A stretch of 8,471 nt of DNA, from NCBI GenBank assembly GCA_030024065.1, contig JASEIE010000176.1, forward strand, positions 1 through 8,471, written 5' to 3'. The DNA is from Thermodesulfobacteriota bacterium. Its GTDB lineage: Bacteria; Desulfobacterota; BSN033; UBA1163. The notes beneath the pieces were generated by a model. It saw only the letters and a list, made by a program, of their open reading frames with translations. It was not told the DNA's origin and did no database searches. Numbering within the stretch: the first letter of the stretch is position 1; each line of letters opens with the position of its first letter. Below are positions 1 to 7,796 of this stretch, one piece after another. The translations under genes and the position numbers were made by a program.

Positions 1-91
1 CGATCTTTTCCGGAGAGGCGATAGAGATGCGAATGGAATTATAATGGATTGGACTCTTCTCTTTTTCGAAGAACGATAAATAATCTTCCAA
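1..91 (-). CDS. rpoC: RNA polymerase beta' subunit, N-terminal fragment (runs off the window)
   Basis: Only the first 30 codons are present; the gene continues past the window edge. It encodes the beta' subunit, which with beta forms the RNA polymerase active-site cleft. The visible N-terminus contains NSIRISIASPEKI, matching the conserved beta' opening in which a short acidic/aromatic leader is followed by an IRI.IASPE.I motif. The start is read as TTG at 91..89, because the only good in-frame ribosome binding site, AGGAGG at 103..98, lies 6 nt upstream of it and the family alignment begins there. It follows rpoB in the usual order, but the gap is 313 bp instead of a few tens of bases because two repeat elements occupy it. 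Identity is near certain; the TTG start is likely. Confidence 0.93.
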   Translation of the reverse strand, partial: MEDYLSFFEKEKSPIHYNSIRISIASPEKI

Positions 92-97
92 GGTCTC

Positions 98-103
98 CCT
101 CCT
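98..103 (-). promoter_or_regulatory. Ribosome binding site of rpoC
   Basis: AGGAGG on the minus strand, 6 nt before the TTG start. It decides the start codon of rpoC. The TTTA that ends the adjacent palindromic element overlaps its first base, so the element stops exactly at the ribosome binding site without destroying it. Confidence 0.8.
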
Positions 104-330
104 TTACCCCGTTAGAAATAATGCCCCGCTACTCCCTCCGGGCCAGAGGCCCTCTGGGCCGGCGGCTGCAGCGGGGTTACATTTTATGGAGCACTTTATA
201 AAAGTGCTACCATTTAGATTAATTCCGGGTTCCGCCCCGTAGGGGGCTCCACCCCGGAGGGCAGGGTTTATGGTAGTACTTCCAAGAAGTGCTCCGTTTA
301 ATGCCCCGCTGGAATTTCTAACGGGGTTTA
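103..330. mobile_element. MITE-like palindromic element in the rpoB-rpoC gap
   Basis: A 220-bp element (107..326) is bounded by perfect 13-bp terminal inverted repeats, CCCCGTTAGAAAT at 107..119 and ATTTCTAACGGGG at 314..326. Each end is flanked by TTTA (103..106 and 327..330), which fits a 4-bp target-site duplication. Inside are nested palindromes: 138..162 (CCGG, G, CCAGAG, loop GCC, and the mirror); 190..208 (AGCACTTT, loop ATA, AAAGTGCT); and 275..293 (AGTACTT / AAGTGCT with one wobble). Blocks 188..212 and 271..295 are also inverted copies of one another. The 12-mer TAATGCCCCGCT occurs directly repeated at 119..130 and 299..310. No coding capacity is seen. The structure fits a non-autonomous miniature element, but no transposase family can be named from this window. 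Confidence 0.7.
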
Positions 331-338
331 CTTCGTGG

Positions 339-408
339 GTGGAAGGTGGAGATTGGAAAGTGGTTAAAGGGATTTTCCACCCTCCACCTTCTACTTTCCA
401 ATCTCTAT
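339..408. repeat. Inverted heptad-repeat array, copy 1 (after rpoB)
   Basis: Degenerate 7-bp tandem units with consensus near GTGGAAA. On the minus strand five consecutive units run from 408 down to 374, starting ATAGAGA then TTGGAAA. On the plus strand four units run from 339 to 366, starting GTGGAAG then GTGGAGA. The two arms face each other, and GAGATTGGAAAGT (349..361) is perfectly complementary to 393..405, so the rpoB transcript can form a hairpin here. The first unit contains the rpoB stop codon TAG (407..405). Related copies lie after rplJ and after rpmG. There is no T-tract after the stem, so it is not a standard intrinsic terminator. Confidence 0.75.
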
Positions 409-3400
409 GAAAGTTCTTCCCTCTTCTCTTCGATCAATTCCGTATCCAGACAGAGGCTCTGCAGTTCCTTGACCAGAACGTTGAAGGATTCTGGAAGTCC
501 GAACTCCAGGGTATGCTCCCCTTTTACAATGGCCTCGTAGACCCGAGTCCGTCCGGCCACATCATCCGACTTCACGGTCAGGAATTCCTGAAGAGAATGG
601 GCTGCGCCATAAGCCTCTAAGGCCCAGACTTCCATCTCCCCTAACCGTTGCCCTCCGAACTGAGCTTTGCCTCCCAATGGCTGCTGGGTAACCAGAGAGT
701 AGGGGCCAATCGATCGGGCATGGATCTTATCGTCCACCAGGTGGTGGAGTTTGAGCAGATACATATATCCCACCGTCACCTTATGATGGAAAGGTTCGCC
801 CGTCCTCCCGTCATAGAGAATGGTCTGGCCACTCATCGGCAGTCCTGCCTTGTTCAGATGTTCTTTGATCTCTTCCTCGGAGGCGCCGTCAAAAATAGGT
901 ACGGAGATATAGATCCCCTTGCCCAGTTTTCGGGCCAATTCAATTATCTCCTCATCCGTCGCCTGCTCTACATATTCGTTCACGTCTTTTGAAGAGTAGA
1001 TCTCTTTGATCCTTCTCCGAAGGATTTTGGGATTGTAGCTCTTCTCCAAATATTCGGCGATCCTCCATCCCAGCCCCTTGGCAGCCCATCCCAGGTGGGT
1101 TTCCAGAATCTGTCCCACATTCATTCGCGAGGGAACGCCCAATGGGTTGAGGACGATACCGACAGGAGTTCCATCCTCCAGATAGGGCATATCCTCTTCG
1201 GGGAGGACCCGGGAGATGATCCCTTTGTTTCCATGGCGCCCGGACATCTTATCGCCCACCGAAAGCTTGCGCTTGATGGCGATATAGACCTTTACCGATT
1301 TGATCACACCCGGAGCCAGTTCGTCCCCTTTCTTTAACTTGGCCAATTTATCCGAAAAGACTCCCTTGACGACATTGATCTGGAGTTCGGCATGGTCGAG
1401 GAACTTGTGTACCTCAAGGATAACCCTCTTGCCTTCCAGCACATCGATCCCCTTCAGCCGGTCAAAGGGGATGGCGAAGAGATGTTCCTCTCCGATCCGT
1501 TCTTTCGCCTCTAAATAGACGCGATTCTTCTTCTCATCGGCGATCCGATGGGCCGCCTTCTTATCGATCAGGTACTTCCCGATCTTTCGTCGCGTGCTGT
1601 TCTGGATGATGCGGATCTCATCGGCCTGGTTCTTCAGCAACCTCGCCCTCTCATGCTCTTCGATCGCCTTCATCCTTTCATCCTTCTCCTGGCCCTTCCG
1701 GGAGAAGACTTTCGCATCGATCACAATCCCTTCAATTCCGTGGGGGACCTTGAGTGAGGTGTCCCGAACATCCCCTGCCTTTTCGCCAAAGATGGCCCGC
1801 AGGAGTTTCTCCTCCGGAGAGAGTTGGGTCTCCCCTTTTGGGGTCACCTTCCCGGCGAGAATGTCACCTGGCTTGACCTCTGCTCCAATCCGGACGATGC
1901 CACTCTCATCCAGGTCCTTTAACGCTTCTTCCCCGACGTTGGGGATATCGCAGGTGATTTCCTCTTTTCCCAGCTTGGTATCCCGTGCGACACACTCCAT
2001 TTCTTCGATATGAAGGGAGGTGTATGTATCCTCTTTCAACATCTTTTCGCTGATGAGAATCGAATCCTCAAAGTTGTAACCGCCCCAGGGCATGAAGGCC
2101 ACGAGGACATTCCCACCAAGAGCCAGCTCTCCCATATCCGTGGCCGGCCCATCGGCAATCACTTCCCCTTTTCTGACCTGCTCTCCCACCTGAACAATCG
2201 GCCTCTGATTGATGCAGGTATTCTGGTTGGATCGTTTGTATTTGATCAGGGTGTAGATGTCCACCCCTGAGTCGTTCTCTCTCTGGCCATCCTCATCGGC
2301 ACGGATGACAATGCGTGAGGCATCGACATCTTCGACGATCCCATCCCTCTTTGCAACAACGGTCACCCCGGAGTCCCTTGCCACAATGGCCTCCATTCCG
2401 GTCCCGATCAGGGGTGCATCTGTCCGCAAGAGGGGAACAGCCTGGCGTTGCATATTCGATCCCATGAGGGCCCGGTTCGCATCGTCGTTCTCAAGAAAGG
2501 GAACGAGAGAGGTGCCCACGCTCACCAGCTGTTTGGGCGAAACATCCATATAGCGAATCTCCTCCGGCTTGACCATCACGAACTCCCATCCTCTTCGGGC
2601 GGAGACGAGTGGAGCGGTAAATCGCCCGTCTCGATCGAGGGGCGCATTGGCCTGAGCGATGGCAGGTTTCTGTCCATCGGTTTCCTCCTCTTCGTCAAGG
2701 GCGAAGAGATACCGGATGTGGTTGGTCACCTTGCCATTGACCACTTCCCGATAAGGTGTTTCGATGAAACCATAGTCGTTGACACGGGCATAGGTGCTGA
2801 GCGAGGTGATCAAACCGATGTTGGGACCCTCCGGGGTCTCGATGGGGCAGATTCGACCATAATGAGTGGGATGGACATCCCTGACTTCAAATCCGGCCCT
2901 CTCACGTGTAAGCCCTCCCGGCCCCAGTGCGGAGAGCCGTCGCTTGTGGGTGATCTCAGAGAGAGGATTCGTCTGATCCATAAATTGAGAAAGCTGACTG
3001 GAACCGAAAAACTCTTTGATCACAGCGGAGAGGGGTTTGGAATTGATGAGATCATGGGGCATTAATGTCTCGATATCCTGAAGGCTCATCCGTTCCTTGA
3101 TCGCCCTCTCGATCCTCACCAATCCGATGTGATACTGATTTTCGAGTAACTCTCCAACCGTTCTCACGCGACGGTTCCCCAGATGGTCGATATCGTCGAC
3201 TGAACCCTGACCGTCCTTCAATCGGATCAGGTATTTCACTACCTCCAGTACATCTCGCCTTCTCAGGGTCGCCTTCTCGTCTTCAAGAATCTTCCGAATC
3301 TTTCCCTTCACATCCTCGGTGATGCTTCCTTCTTTCAGGGAAGGCAGTAATCCGATGGGACGAAGTATTTTGGCAGCCCGCTGGACCTCATCGGCCATCT

Positions 3401-4868
3401 CCGGAGTGGCAATCACCTCATCGAAGTCAAGCCATCCACCCAGAATCCGGTCCACCAGTTCTTTCCCTCCCGCAAAGACCGCTCCAGCCTCCACGGCATC
3501 CTTCTTCCAATTCTCGGTAAAAACCAGCACCTTGAGAGGATTTTCCCTGAGGCCGAGTTTGTGGTTCAACTTCATCCTTCCCACTTTGGAAAGGTCGTAT
3601 CGTTCTGGATTGAAGAAGAGGTTATGGAAGAGGCTGATCGCTGTCTCAATGGTAGGGGGATCGCCGGGCCGAAGCCTCTTGTAGATATCAATGAGAGCCC
3701 TTTCGGATTCTTTCTCCCGTATCGATTTCCTGGGCTCCTGGATGGGTAATTTCTCCCTCTCCTCCCGACTCAACTCGATCTTATCGATCACCAGGGTGTC
3801 CCGCAGGGACGAGCTCACATTGATGTTGTCGATGAAAAGGACCTCGAATTCTTCGACCTTCCTCTCTTTCATTACGTCGAGAAGCTTCTCTGTCACCTCT
3901 CCATTGCACTCGGCAATCACCTCTCCCGTCTCCGATTCGATCACATCCCTCGCCAGATATCTTCCGATCAAATCCTGGGGCTCCACCGGAATGGCGTTAA
4001 TCTTGGTCATCTCCAGCTTCTTGAAGGATTCTTCGGTGATCCGGCGATGTTTCTTCAGAATCACCTTATGGGTTTCCGGATCGAGAATGTCGATGGTCGC
4101 CTTCTGTCCTACAAGGACATCTTTCGATATCTCCTTGGCGAACTTTCCCTTTCGAAGAAGGATCTTCTCCTTTCGATAGAAATAGTCCAGGAGTTCCTGG
4201 CCCGTATATTTCAACGCCCGGAGGAGAACGGTCACCGGAATCTTTCGCCGCCGGTCAATTCGCACATGGAGGAGATCCTTCTGATCAAATTCGAAATCGA
4301 TCCAGGATCCTCGATAGGGGATGATGCGGGCATAGTAAAAAATCTTTCCCCCCGAATGGGGCTTGATCTTATCCTGATCGAAGAAGACGCCAGGGGAACG
4401 GTGCAGCTGGCTTACGATGACCCGTTCCGTCCCGTTGATGATGAAGGTCCCATTCTCTGTCATCAAAGGAATTTCGCCAAAATAGACCTCTTGTTCTTTC
4501 ACCGCCTTGATGCTCTTCGCCTTAGTCTCCTCATTCACATCCCAGACGACCAGGCGAACGGTCACCTTGATGGGAGCGGCATAGGTCATCCCCCTCAGGA
4601 GACACTCCTCCACATCATATTTTGGTTCGGTGAGGCGGTAACTCACAAATTCGAGGGAGGCGGTTTCGTAAAAATCCTTGATCGGGAAGACGGTTTTAAA
4701 GACCCCCTGAAGCCCTGCGGGCTCTCGTTGTTCCGGATCCACATCGGCTTGCAGAAATTTTTCGTAAGATCGCTTTTGAACTTCGACCAGATTGGAGATC
4801 TCCAGGACCTCCTTGATCTTTGAGAAGTTTTTACGATACCGACGATAGACAGGAATGATGCTGGCCAT
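405..4868 (-). CDS. rpoB: RNA polymerase beta subunit with an inserted ribosomal-protein-L1-like domain
   Basis: Catalytic beta subunit of RNA polymerase, 1487 residues (E. coli 1342). Conserved beta landmarks are intact. The rifampicin region starts at about residue 621 with [12 protein letters not shown] and keeps D631, H641 and S646, equivalent to E. coli D516, H526 and S531, so no classical resistance change is seen there. [10 protein letters not shown] is at 558-567 and the catalytic [12 protein letters not shown] block is at 1205-1216. The C-terminal [18 protein letters not shown] anchor is present. Residues about 443-530 are foreign to beta: they align with domain II of ribosomal protein L1, lying between [11 protein letters not shown] and the helix preceding [10 protein letters not shown]. 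The reading frame is uninterrupted across this block. The ATG start has AGGAAGGAG (4882..4874) 5 nt upstream. The stop codon lies in a heptad repeat. It follows rplL and precedes rpoC. Confidence 0.98.
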   Translation of the reverse strand: MASIIPVYRRYRKNFSKIKEVLEISNLVEVQKRSYEKFLQADVDPEQREPAGLQGVFKTVFPIKDFYETASLEFVSYRLTEPKYDVEECLLRGMTYAAPIKVTVRLVVWDVNEETKAKSIKAVKEQEVYFGEIPLMTENGTFIINGTERVIVSQLHRSPGVFFDQDKIKPHSGGKIFYYARIIPYRGSWIDFEFDQKDLLHVRIDRRRKIPVTVLLRALKYTGQELLDYFYRKEKILLRKGKFAKEISKDVLVGQKATIDILDPETHKVILKKHRRITEESFKKLEMTKINAIPVEPQDLIGRYLARDVIESETGEVIAECNGEVTEKLLDVMKERKVEEFEVLFIDNINVSSSLRDTLVIDKIELSREEREKLPIQEPRKSIREKESERALIDIYKRLRPGDPPTIETAISLFHNLFFNPERYDLSKVGRMKLNHKLGLRENPLKVLVFTENWKKDAVEAGAVFAGGKELVDRILGGWLDFDEVIATPEMADEVQRAAKILRPIGLLPSLKEGSITEDVKGKIRKILEDEKATLRRRDVLEVVKYLIRLKDGQGSVDDIDHLGNRRVRTVGELLENQYHIGLVRIERAIKERMSLQDIETLMPHDLINSKPLSAVIKEFFGSSQLSQFMDQTNPLSEITHKRRLSALGPGGLTRERAGFEVRDVHPTHYGRICPIETPEGPNIGLITSLSTYARVNDYGFIETPYREVVNGKVTNHIRYLFALDEEEETDGQKPAIAQANAPLDRDGRFTAPLVSARRGWEFVMVKPEEIRYMDVSPKQLVSVGTSLVPFLENDDANRALMGSNMQRQAVPLLRTDAPLIGTGMEAIVARDSGVTVVAKRDGIVEDVDASRIVIRADEDGQRENDSGVDIYTLIKYKRSNQNTCINQRPIVQVGEQVRKGEVIADGPATDMGELALGGNVLVAFMPWGGYNFEDSILISEKMLKEDTYTSLHIEEMECVARDTKLGKEEITCDIPNVGEEALKDLDESGIVRIGAEVKPGDILAGKVTPKGETQLSPEEKLLRAIFGEKAGDVRDTSLKVPHGIEGIVIDAKVFSRKGQEKDERMKAIEEHERARLLKNQADEIRIIQNSTRRKIGKYLIDKKAAHRIADEKKNRVYLEAKERIGEEHLFAIPFDRLKGIDVLEGKRVILEVHKFLDHAELQINVVKGVFSDKLAKLKKGDELAPGVIKSVKVYIAIKRKLSVGDKMSGRHGNKGIISRVLPEEDMPYLEDGTPVGIVLNPLGVPSRMNVGQILETHLGWAAKGLGWRIAEYLEKSYNPKILRRRIKEIYSSKDVNEYVEQATDEEIIELARKLGKGIYISVPIFDGASEEEIKEHLNKAGLPMSGQTILYDGRTGEPFHHKVTVGYMYLLKLHHLVDDKIHARSIGPYSLVTQQPLGGKAQFGGQRLGEMEVWALEAYGAAHSLQEFLTVKSDDVAGRTRVYEAIVKGEHTLEFGLPESFNVLVKELQSLCLDTELIEEKREELS
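3279..3542 (-). other. L1 domain II-like insertion within RpoB (residues about 443-530)
   Basis: This internal segment matches residues about 73-157 of the L1 protein encoded in the same operon. Shared stretches include VLVF, AGA.F.GG, GWL.FD, IATP, KIL.P.GL.P and the K.G....DV end. A by-eye alignment needs one single-residue gap and gives about 35 identities in about 85 positions. In L1 this region is a self-contained middle domain whose two ends lie close together because it is itself inserted into domain I, which makes it structurally suited to insertion elsewhere. Domain I, which carries the main 23S rRNA-binding surface, is not present. The basic, signature-like residues are altered: GPRGLMP in L1 is RPIGLLP here. 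RNA binding is therefore not implied. The function is unknown. Confidence 0.88.
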
Positions 4869-4889
4869 ACGAACTCCTTCCTCAAATAA

Positions 4890-4913
4890 AAAGTCTCCTC
4901 CCTATCGGACTTT
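4890..4913 (-). terminator. Weak attenuator-like hairpin between rplL and rpoB
   Basis: On the transcribed strand, AAAGTC (4913..4908) can pair with GACTTT (4895..4890) across a 12-nt loop, and TTATTT follows at once. The stem is short and AT-rich, so it would be a leaky attenuator at best. Partial termination between rplL and rpoB is known in E. coli, which is the reason to note it. The remaining bases of this 104-bp gap show no other convincing signal apart from the rpoB ribosome binding site. Confidence 0.25.
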
Positions 4914-4972
4914 CATTGGTTCTGTCCTTCCGGGAAGAGACAACGATGTCGTTCAACGCACGTATGCTTTTC

Positions 4973-5362
4973 CTATTTCACTTCGACTGTCCCACCAGCC
5001 TCTTCGAGTTTCTTTTTGATCGTTGCAGCTTCTTCTTTGGAAACTCCTTCTTTCACAGGCTTGGGGATACCCTCGACAAGATCTTTGGCCTCTTTCAAAC
5101 CCAGTCCGGTCAGTTCCCTCACGACCTTGATCACCTGGATCTTTTTGTCGCCAAAACCGGTCAGGATCGCATCGAACTCGGTCTTCTCTTCTTTCGGAGC
5201 TGCTTCTGCACCAGCTCCTGCCCCCGCAGTGGAAATTGCTGCCACAGCCATCGGGACAGCTGCCTTGACCCCTAACTTCTCCTCAAGAACCTTCACCAGG
5301 TCCCGAGCTTCCAGCAAAGTGAGATTGCTGATCTCTTCTACAATTTTTTGAATATCGGCCAT
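4973..5362 (-). CDS. rplL: 50S ribosomal protein bL12 (L7/L12)
   Basis: A 129-residue stalk protein that, as dimers bound to L10, recruits and activates the translation GTPases (EF-Tu, EF-G, IF2). The three usual parts are visible. Residues 1-35 are the N-terminal dimerisation helices. A flexible hinge rich in Ala and Gly runs from about 37 to 57 ([16 protein letters not shown]). The globular C-terminal domain from about 60 to 129 contains the factor-binding helix region with [18 protein letters not shown] and ends EAGGTVEVK. The length is normal for the family. The ATG start has a strong AGGAGG (5376..5371) 8 nt upstream. It lies 113 bp downstream of rplJ, with a heptad-repeat hairpin filling most of the gap. 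That hairpin could separate L10 and L12 mRNA levels, which need a 1:4 or 1:6 protein ratio; this is inference. Confidence 0.98.
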   Translation of the reverse strand: MADIQKIVEEISNLTLLEARDLVKVLEEKLGVKAAVPMAVAAISTAGAGAGAEAAPKEEKTEFDAILTGFGDKKIQVIKVVRELTGLGLKEAKDLVEGIPKPVKEGVSKEEAATIKKKLEEAGGTVEVK

Positions 5363-5388
5363 TCGAAAATCCTCCTATCTATTTAATT

Positions 5389-5493
5389 AGAGAGTGGAAT
5401 GTAGAAAGTAGAGAGTAGCTAAAAAGAGAAAAATTTCCTTTCACCTTCCACTTTCTGCTTTCGACATTCCACTCTCTACTTTCCACTTTCCAA
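5389..5493. repeat. Inverted heptad-repeat array, copy 2 (rplJ-rplL gap)
   Basis: This is the longest member of the family. On the minus strand eight consecutive 7-bp units occupy 5493 down to 5438, the first two being TTGGAAA and GTGGAAA. On the plus strand four units occupy 5394..5421, starting GTGGAAT then GTAGAAA. The arms 5389..5418 and 5448..5477 pair over about 30 positions with two mismatches and two G-T wobbles; the outer 14 bp (AGAGAGTGGAATGT and its complement) are perfect. The central loop is A/T-rich. The array overlaps the end of rplJ: the last codons and the TAG stop of rplJ are made of heptad units. Such a long RNA duplex would be a candidate RNase III substrate. Confidence 0.8.
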
Positions 5494-6009
5494 TTCGGCC
5501 AATTGATCGACCCGGGCCTGAACCACACCGATGACCTGTCGAAGGGCGCTGAGAATGGTTCCGCCTAATTGTTGCCCCGAGATCTGAATCCCGCCCAATA
5601 TCTGAGCCAAGAGGACCTTCCTGGGGGGCAATGTGGCTAAAATCTTTATCTCATCGGGTGATGTGACCTTCCCCTGAATCAGACCCACTTTGATCTCAAG
5701 TTTAGGTTGTGTTTTGACAAACTCCAGCAGAATTTTTGCAAGAAGAGCCGGATCACCATGGGAGATGGCGATTGCGGTTGGCCCTTCAAAATAATCAGCC
5801 AGCTTTTCCAGATCCGTCCCTTTGGCGGCCAGATTCATCAATGTATTCTTGACCACATGATAGGAGATCTTCTCCTCCCTTAAACGCCGCCTCAGGATAT
5901 TCACCTGTTCCACATTGAGGCCGCGATAATGGGTCAGGACAGCGGCTTGGAACCCTGCTACCCTTTTTGAAAAAACGGATACGACTTGATTCTTCTCGTT
6001 CCGATTCAA
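5476..6009 (-). CDS. rplJ: 50S ribosomal protein uL10
   Basis: A 177-residue stalk base protein. The N-terminal domain binds 23S rRNA next to L11, and the C-terminal helix carries the L12 dimers. The N-terminus (MNRNEKNQVV, then AVLTHYRGLNVEQ) and the middle VKNTLMNLAAKGT are typical of L10. The helical tail from about residue 140 ends in AELESGK. The start is TTG at 6009..6007, chosen because family similarity begins there and AGGAGG (6024..6019) lies 9 nt upstream; no upstream or nearby ATG fits. Only 29 bp separate it from rplA, too short for a large L10-type autoregulatory leader of the E. coli kind in that gap. The final residues and the stop codon fall in the heptad repeat array, so the C-terminus may have been rewritten by the repeat. 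Confidence 0.97.
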   Translation of the reverse strand: MNRNEKNQVVSVFSKRVAGFQAAVLTHYRGLNVEQVNILRRRLREEKISYHVVKNTLMNLAAKGTDLEKLADYFEGPTAIAISHGDPALLAKILLEFVKTQPKLEIKVGLIQGKVTSPDEIKILATLPPRKVLLAQILGGIQISGQQLGGTILSALRQVIGVVQARVDQLAELESGK

Positions 6010-6038
6010 CGAACTCTACCTCCTCGATGAGGCTATAT

Positions 6039-6746
6039 TTATGCCTTCGCAATATTTCTGATCTGGACAGGATCGATCTTAATCCCTGGCCCCATCGTCG
6101 TGGACAGGGCGATGCCTCGCAAATAGACCCCCTTGCTGGTGGGTGGTTTTACACGAAGGATCACATCCAGAAGGGTTTTAATATTTTCTAACAATCGGTT
6201 TGGTCCAAAAGAAGTCTTCCCCACCGGGACATGTACCACCCCTGCCTTCTCCACCTTAAACTCCACCTTCCCTGCTTTAATCTCCTTGACGGCCCTCTCC
6301 ACATCGAAGGTGACCGTACCCACCTTTGGATTGGGCATCAATCCACGAGGCCCCAGGATCTTCCCAAGTTTACTCACCTGGCCCATAATGTCCGGAGTAG
6401 CAATGGCCTTATCAAATTCCAGCCACCCTTTTGAAATCTTTTCGATCAGATCCTCTCCTCCGGTAAAATCGGCCCCGGCATCCAGCGCCTCTTTCTCTTT
6501 TTGACCTTTGGCAAAGACGAGCACCCTCACCTTCCTGCCGGTCCCATGAGGAAGGACAACCGTCCCACGCACCATCTGATCTGCTTTCTTCGGATCGACC
6601 CCGAGACGGATAGCGACGTCTACCCCTTCATCAAATTTGGCATAGGCCGTCTCCAGAAGGAGTTTCACCCCCTCTTCCAGATCATACTTTGTATTTCGTT
6701 CTACCTTGCCTCTCGCCTCTAAATACTTTTTTCCTTTATTTGCCAT
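6039..6746 (-). CDS. rplA: 50S ribosomal protein uL1
   Basis: A 235-residue protein of the mobile L1 stalk, which binds 23S rRNA and helps deacylated tRNA leave the E site; in many bacteria it also represses its own L11-L1 mRNA. The length is standard. Domain I is formed by residues about 1-70 and 160-235, including [18 protein letters not shown]. Domain II spans about 71-158 with the L1 signature region [20 protein letters not shown] followed by GLMPNPK. Domain II is the part that reappears inside RpoB downstream. The ATG start lies 10 bp after the rplK stop; the purine-rich AGAAGG stands only 3-4 nt before it, a short spacing. No alternative start is plausible. Confidence 0.98.
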   Translation of the reverse strand: MANKGKKYLEARGKVERNTKYDLEEGVKLLLETAYAKFDEGVDVAIRLGVDPKKADQMVRGTVVLPHGTGRKVRVLVFAKGQKEKEALDAGADFTGGEDLIEKISKGWLEFDKAIATPDIMGQVSKLGKILGPRGLMPNPKVGTVTFDVERAVKEIKAGKVEFKVEKAGVVHVPVGKTSFGPNRLLENIKTLLDVILRVKPPTSKGVYLRGIALSTTMGPGIKIDPVQIRNIAKA

Positions 6747-6756
6747 CTTCCTTCTC

Positions 6757-7179
6757 TCAAACGATCTCCAGTCCTATGCTTCGAGCGGTTCCTTCGACTG
6801 TACGGATCGCACCTTCCAGATCCACTGTATTGAGATCTTTTAGTTTAATCTGGGCAATCTCCCGGACCTGGTCTTTTGTCACTTTGCCCACCTTGTTTCG
6901 GTTCGGTTCTCCTGACCCCTTCACAATTTTTGCAGCCCGTTTCAATAGGATGGAAGCAGGCGGTGTCTTCGTCAGGAAGGTGAAGGACCGATCAGAATAG
7001 ATCGTGATCAACACAGGGATGATCATCCCTTCCTGTCCCTGAGTGCGGGCATTGAAGGCCTTGCAAAACTCCATGATGTTCACTCCATGCTGTCCCAGAG
7101 CCGGTCCAACCGGAGGAGAGGGATTGGCCTGCCCCGCTTGAATCTGAAGTTTCACCATTGCCGCCACTTTTTTTGCCAT
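6757..7179 (-). CDS. rplK: 50S ribosomal protein uL11
   Basis: A 140-residue protein that binds the GTPase-associated region of 23S rRNA together with L10 and contributes to factor-dependent GTP hydrolysis and the stringent response. The N-terminal domain shows the thiostrepton-site proline motif in [20 protein letters not shown]. The C-terminal rRNA-binding domain includes [18 protein letters not shown] and ends [11 protein letters not shown]. Length and ends are normal. The ATG start is preceded by GGAGGAG (7192..7186) with a 6-nt spacer. The nusG-rplK gap is only 21 bp, so a separate promoter directly before rplK, as in E. coli, has little room here; transcription probably reads through from secE-nusG. 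Confidence 0.98.
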   Translation of the reverse strand: MAKKVAAMVKLQIQAGQANPSPPVGPALGQHGVNIMEFCKAFNARTQGQEGMIIPVLITIYSDRSFTFLTKTPPASILLKRAAKIVKGSGEPNRNKVGKVTKDQVREIAQIKLKDLNTVDLEGAIRTVEGTARSIGLEIV

Positions 7180-7200
7180 ACTTCGCTCCTCCGACTACGA

Positions 7201-7743
7201 TTAATTCTTTTCCACCTGTAAAAAATCCAACTCGACCGGGGTGGGTCTCCCGAAGATGGAAACCAGAACTTTCAGCTTTCTTTTCTCGGGTTTGATCTCT
7301 TCGATTGTCCCTATAAAATTGACGAACGGACCGTCGATCACCCGAACGCTATCCCCCGAATTGAAAGAGATCTTAGGCTTTGCCTTTGAAACACCTTCTT
7401 TCATCTGATCAAGGATCTCCTCCACCTCCTTCTCCGAAAGTGGAATCGGCTTGGTGCTGTCTCCTGCGAAACCGGTGATCTTCGGTGTTTCCTTTACAAA
7501 ATGCCATGTCTCTTCATTCAATTCCATTTGAACCAATAGATATCCCGGGAAAATCTTCCGTTGCGAAGTCTTTTTCTTTCCCTTCGCCAACTCCACCACT
7601 GTCTCTGTGGGGATCAGGATGGAGGAAAAAAATTTCTCTTTGCCGAGGTTCTTAATCCTCTCCTCTAAATTCTGTTTGGCTCTGTTTTCGAATCCTGAAT
7701 AAGTATGAATGACATACCACTTTTGTGTCATATCCTCCACCAT
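7201..7743 (-). CDS. nusG: Transcription termination/antitermination factor NusG
   Basis: About 180 residues. NusG binds the RNA polymerase clamp, suppresses pausing, and links polymerase to Rho or to the leading ribosome. The NGN domain begins with [19 protein letters not shown] and includes [12 protein letters not shown]. The C-terminal KOW domain has [20 protein letters not shown] and ends [10 protein letters not shown]. Three starts are possible: TTG at 7749, ATG at 7743 and ATG at 7731. ATG 7743 is chosen because it places the WYV motif at the same distance from the start as in E. coli and has AGG 6 nt upstream. ATG 7731 has GGAGG only 2 nt before it and remains possible. It lies between secE and rplK, the standard location. 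Confidence 0.96.
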   Translation of the reverse strand: MVEDMTQKWYVIHTYSGFENRAKQNLEERIKNLGKEKFFSSILIPTETVVELAKGKKKTSQRKIFPGYLLVQMELNEETWHFVKETPKITGFAGDSTKPIPLSEKEVEEILDQMKEGVSKAKPKISFNSGDSVRVIDGPFVNFIGTIEEIKPEKRKLKVLVSIFGRPTPVELDFLQVEKN

Positions 7744-7796
7744 CTCCAACCTGCTATAGACAGTCTTTCAGGAGGGGAGATAAGGATTGTCCCTTT

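Noticed and set aside
2910..3008. Rifampicin-resistance change in RpoB
   Set aside because: The positions equivalent to E. coli D516, H526 and S531 hold the ordinary residues D, H and S.
4047..4823. Long open frame on the plus strand (about 258 codons), and other plus-strand frames opposite rpoB and the ribosomal genes
   Set aside because: They lie wholly opposite conserved minus-strand genes, resemble no known family, and are explained as antisense shadows of biased codons.
5389..5493. CRISPR-like array
   Set aside because: Units are 7 bp, contiguous and degenerate, with no spacers of constant length. The pattern is a tandem repeat in inverted arrangement.
6010..6038. L10-type autoregulatory leader before rplJ
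   Set aside because: Only 29 bp separate rplA from rplJ, enough for a ribosome binding site but not for the large leader known from E. coli.
5795..6052. Overlapping minus-strand frame of 85 codons across the start of rplJ
   Set aside because: It is out of frame with a well-supported rplJ and has no recognisable family. It begins inside the end of rplA and has no ribosome binding site of its own.
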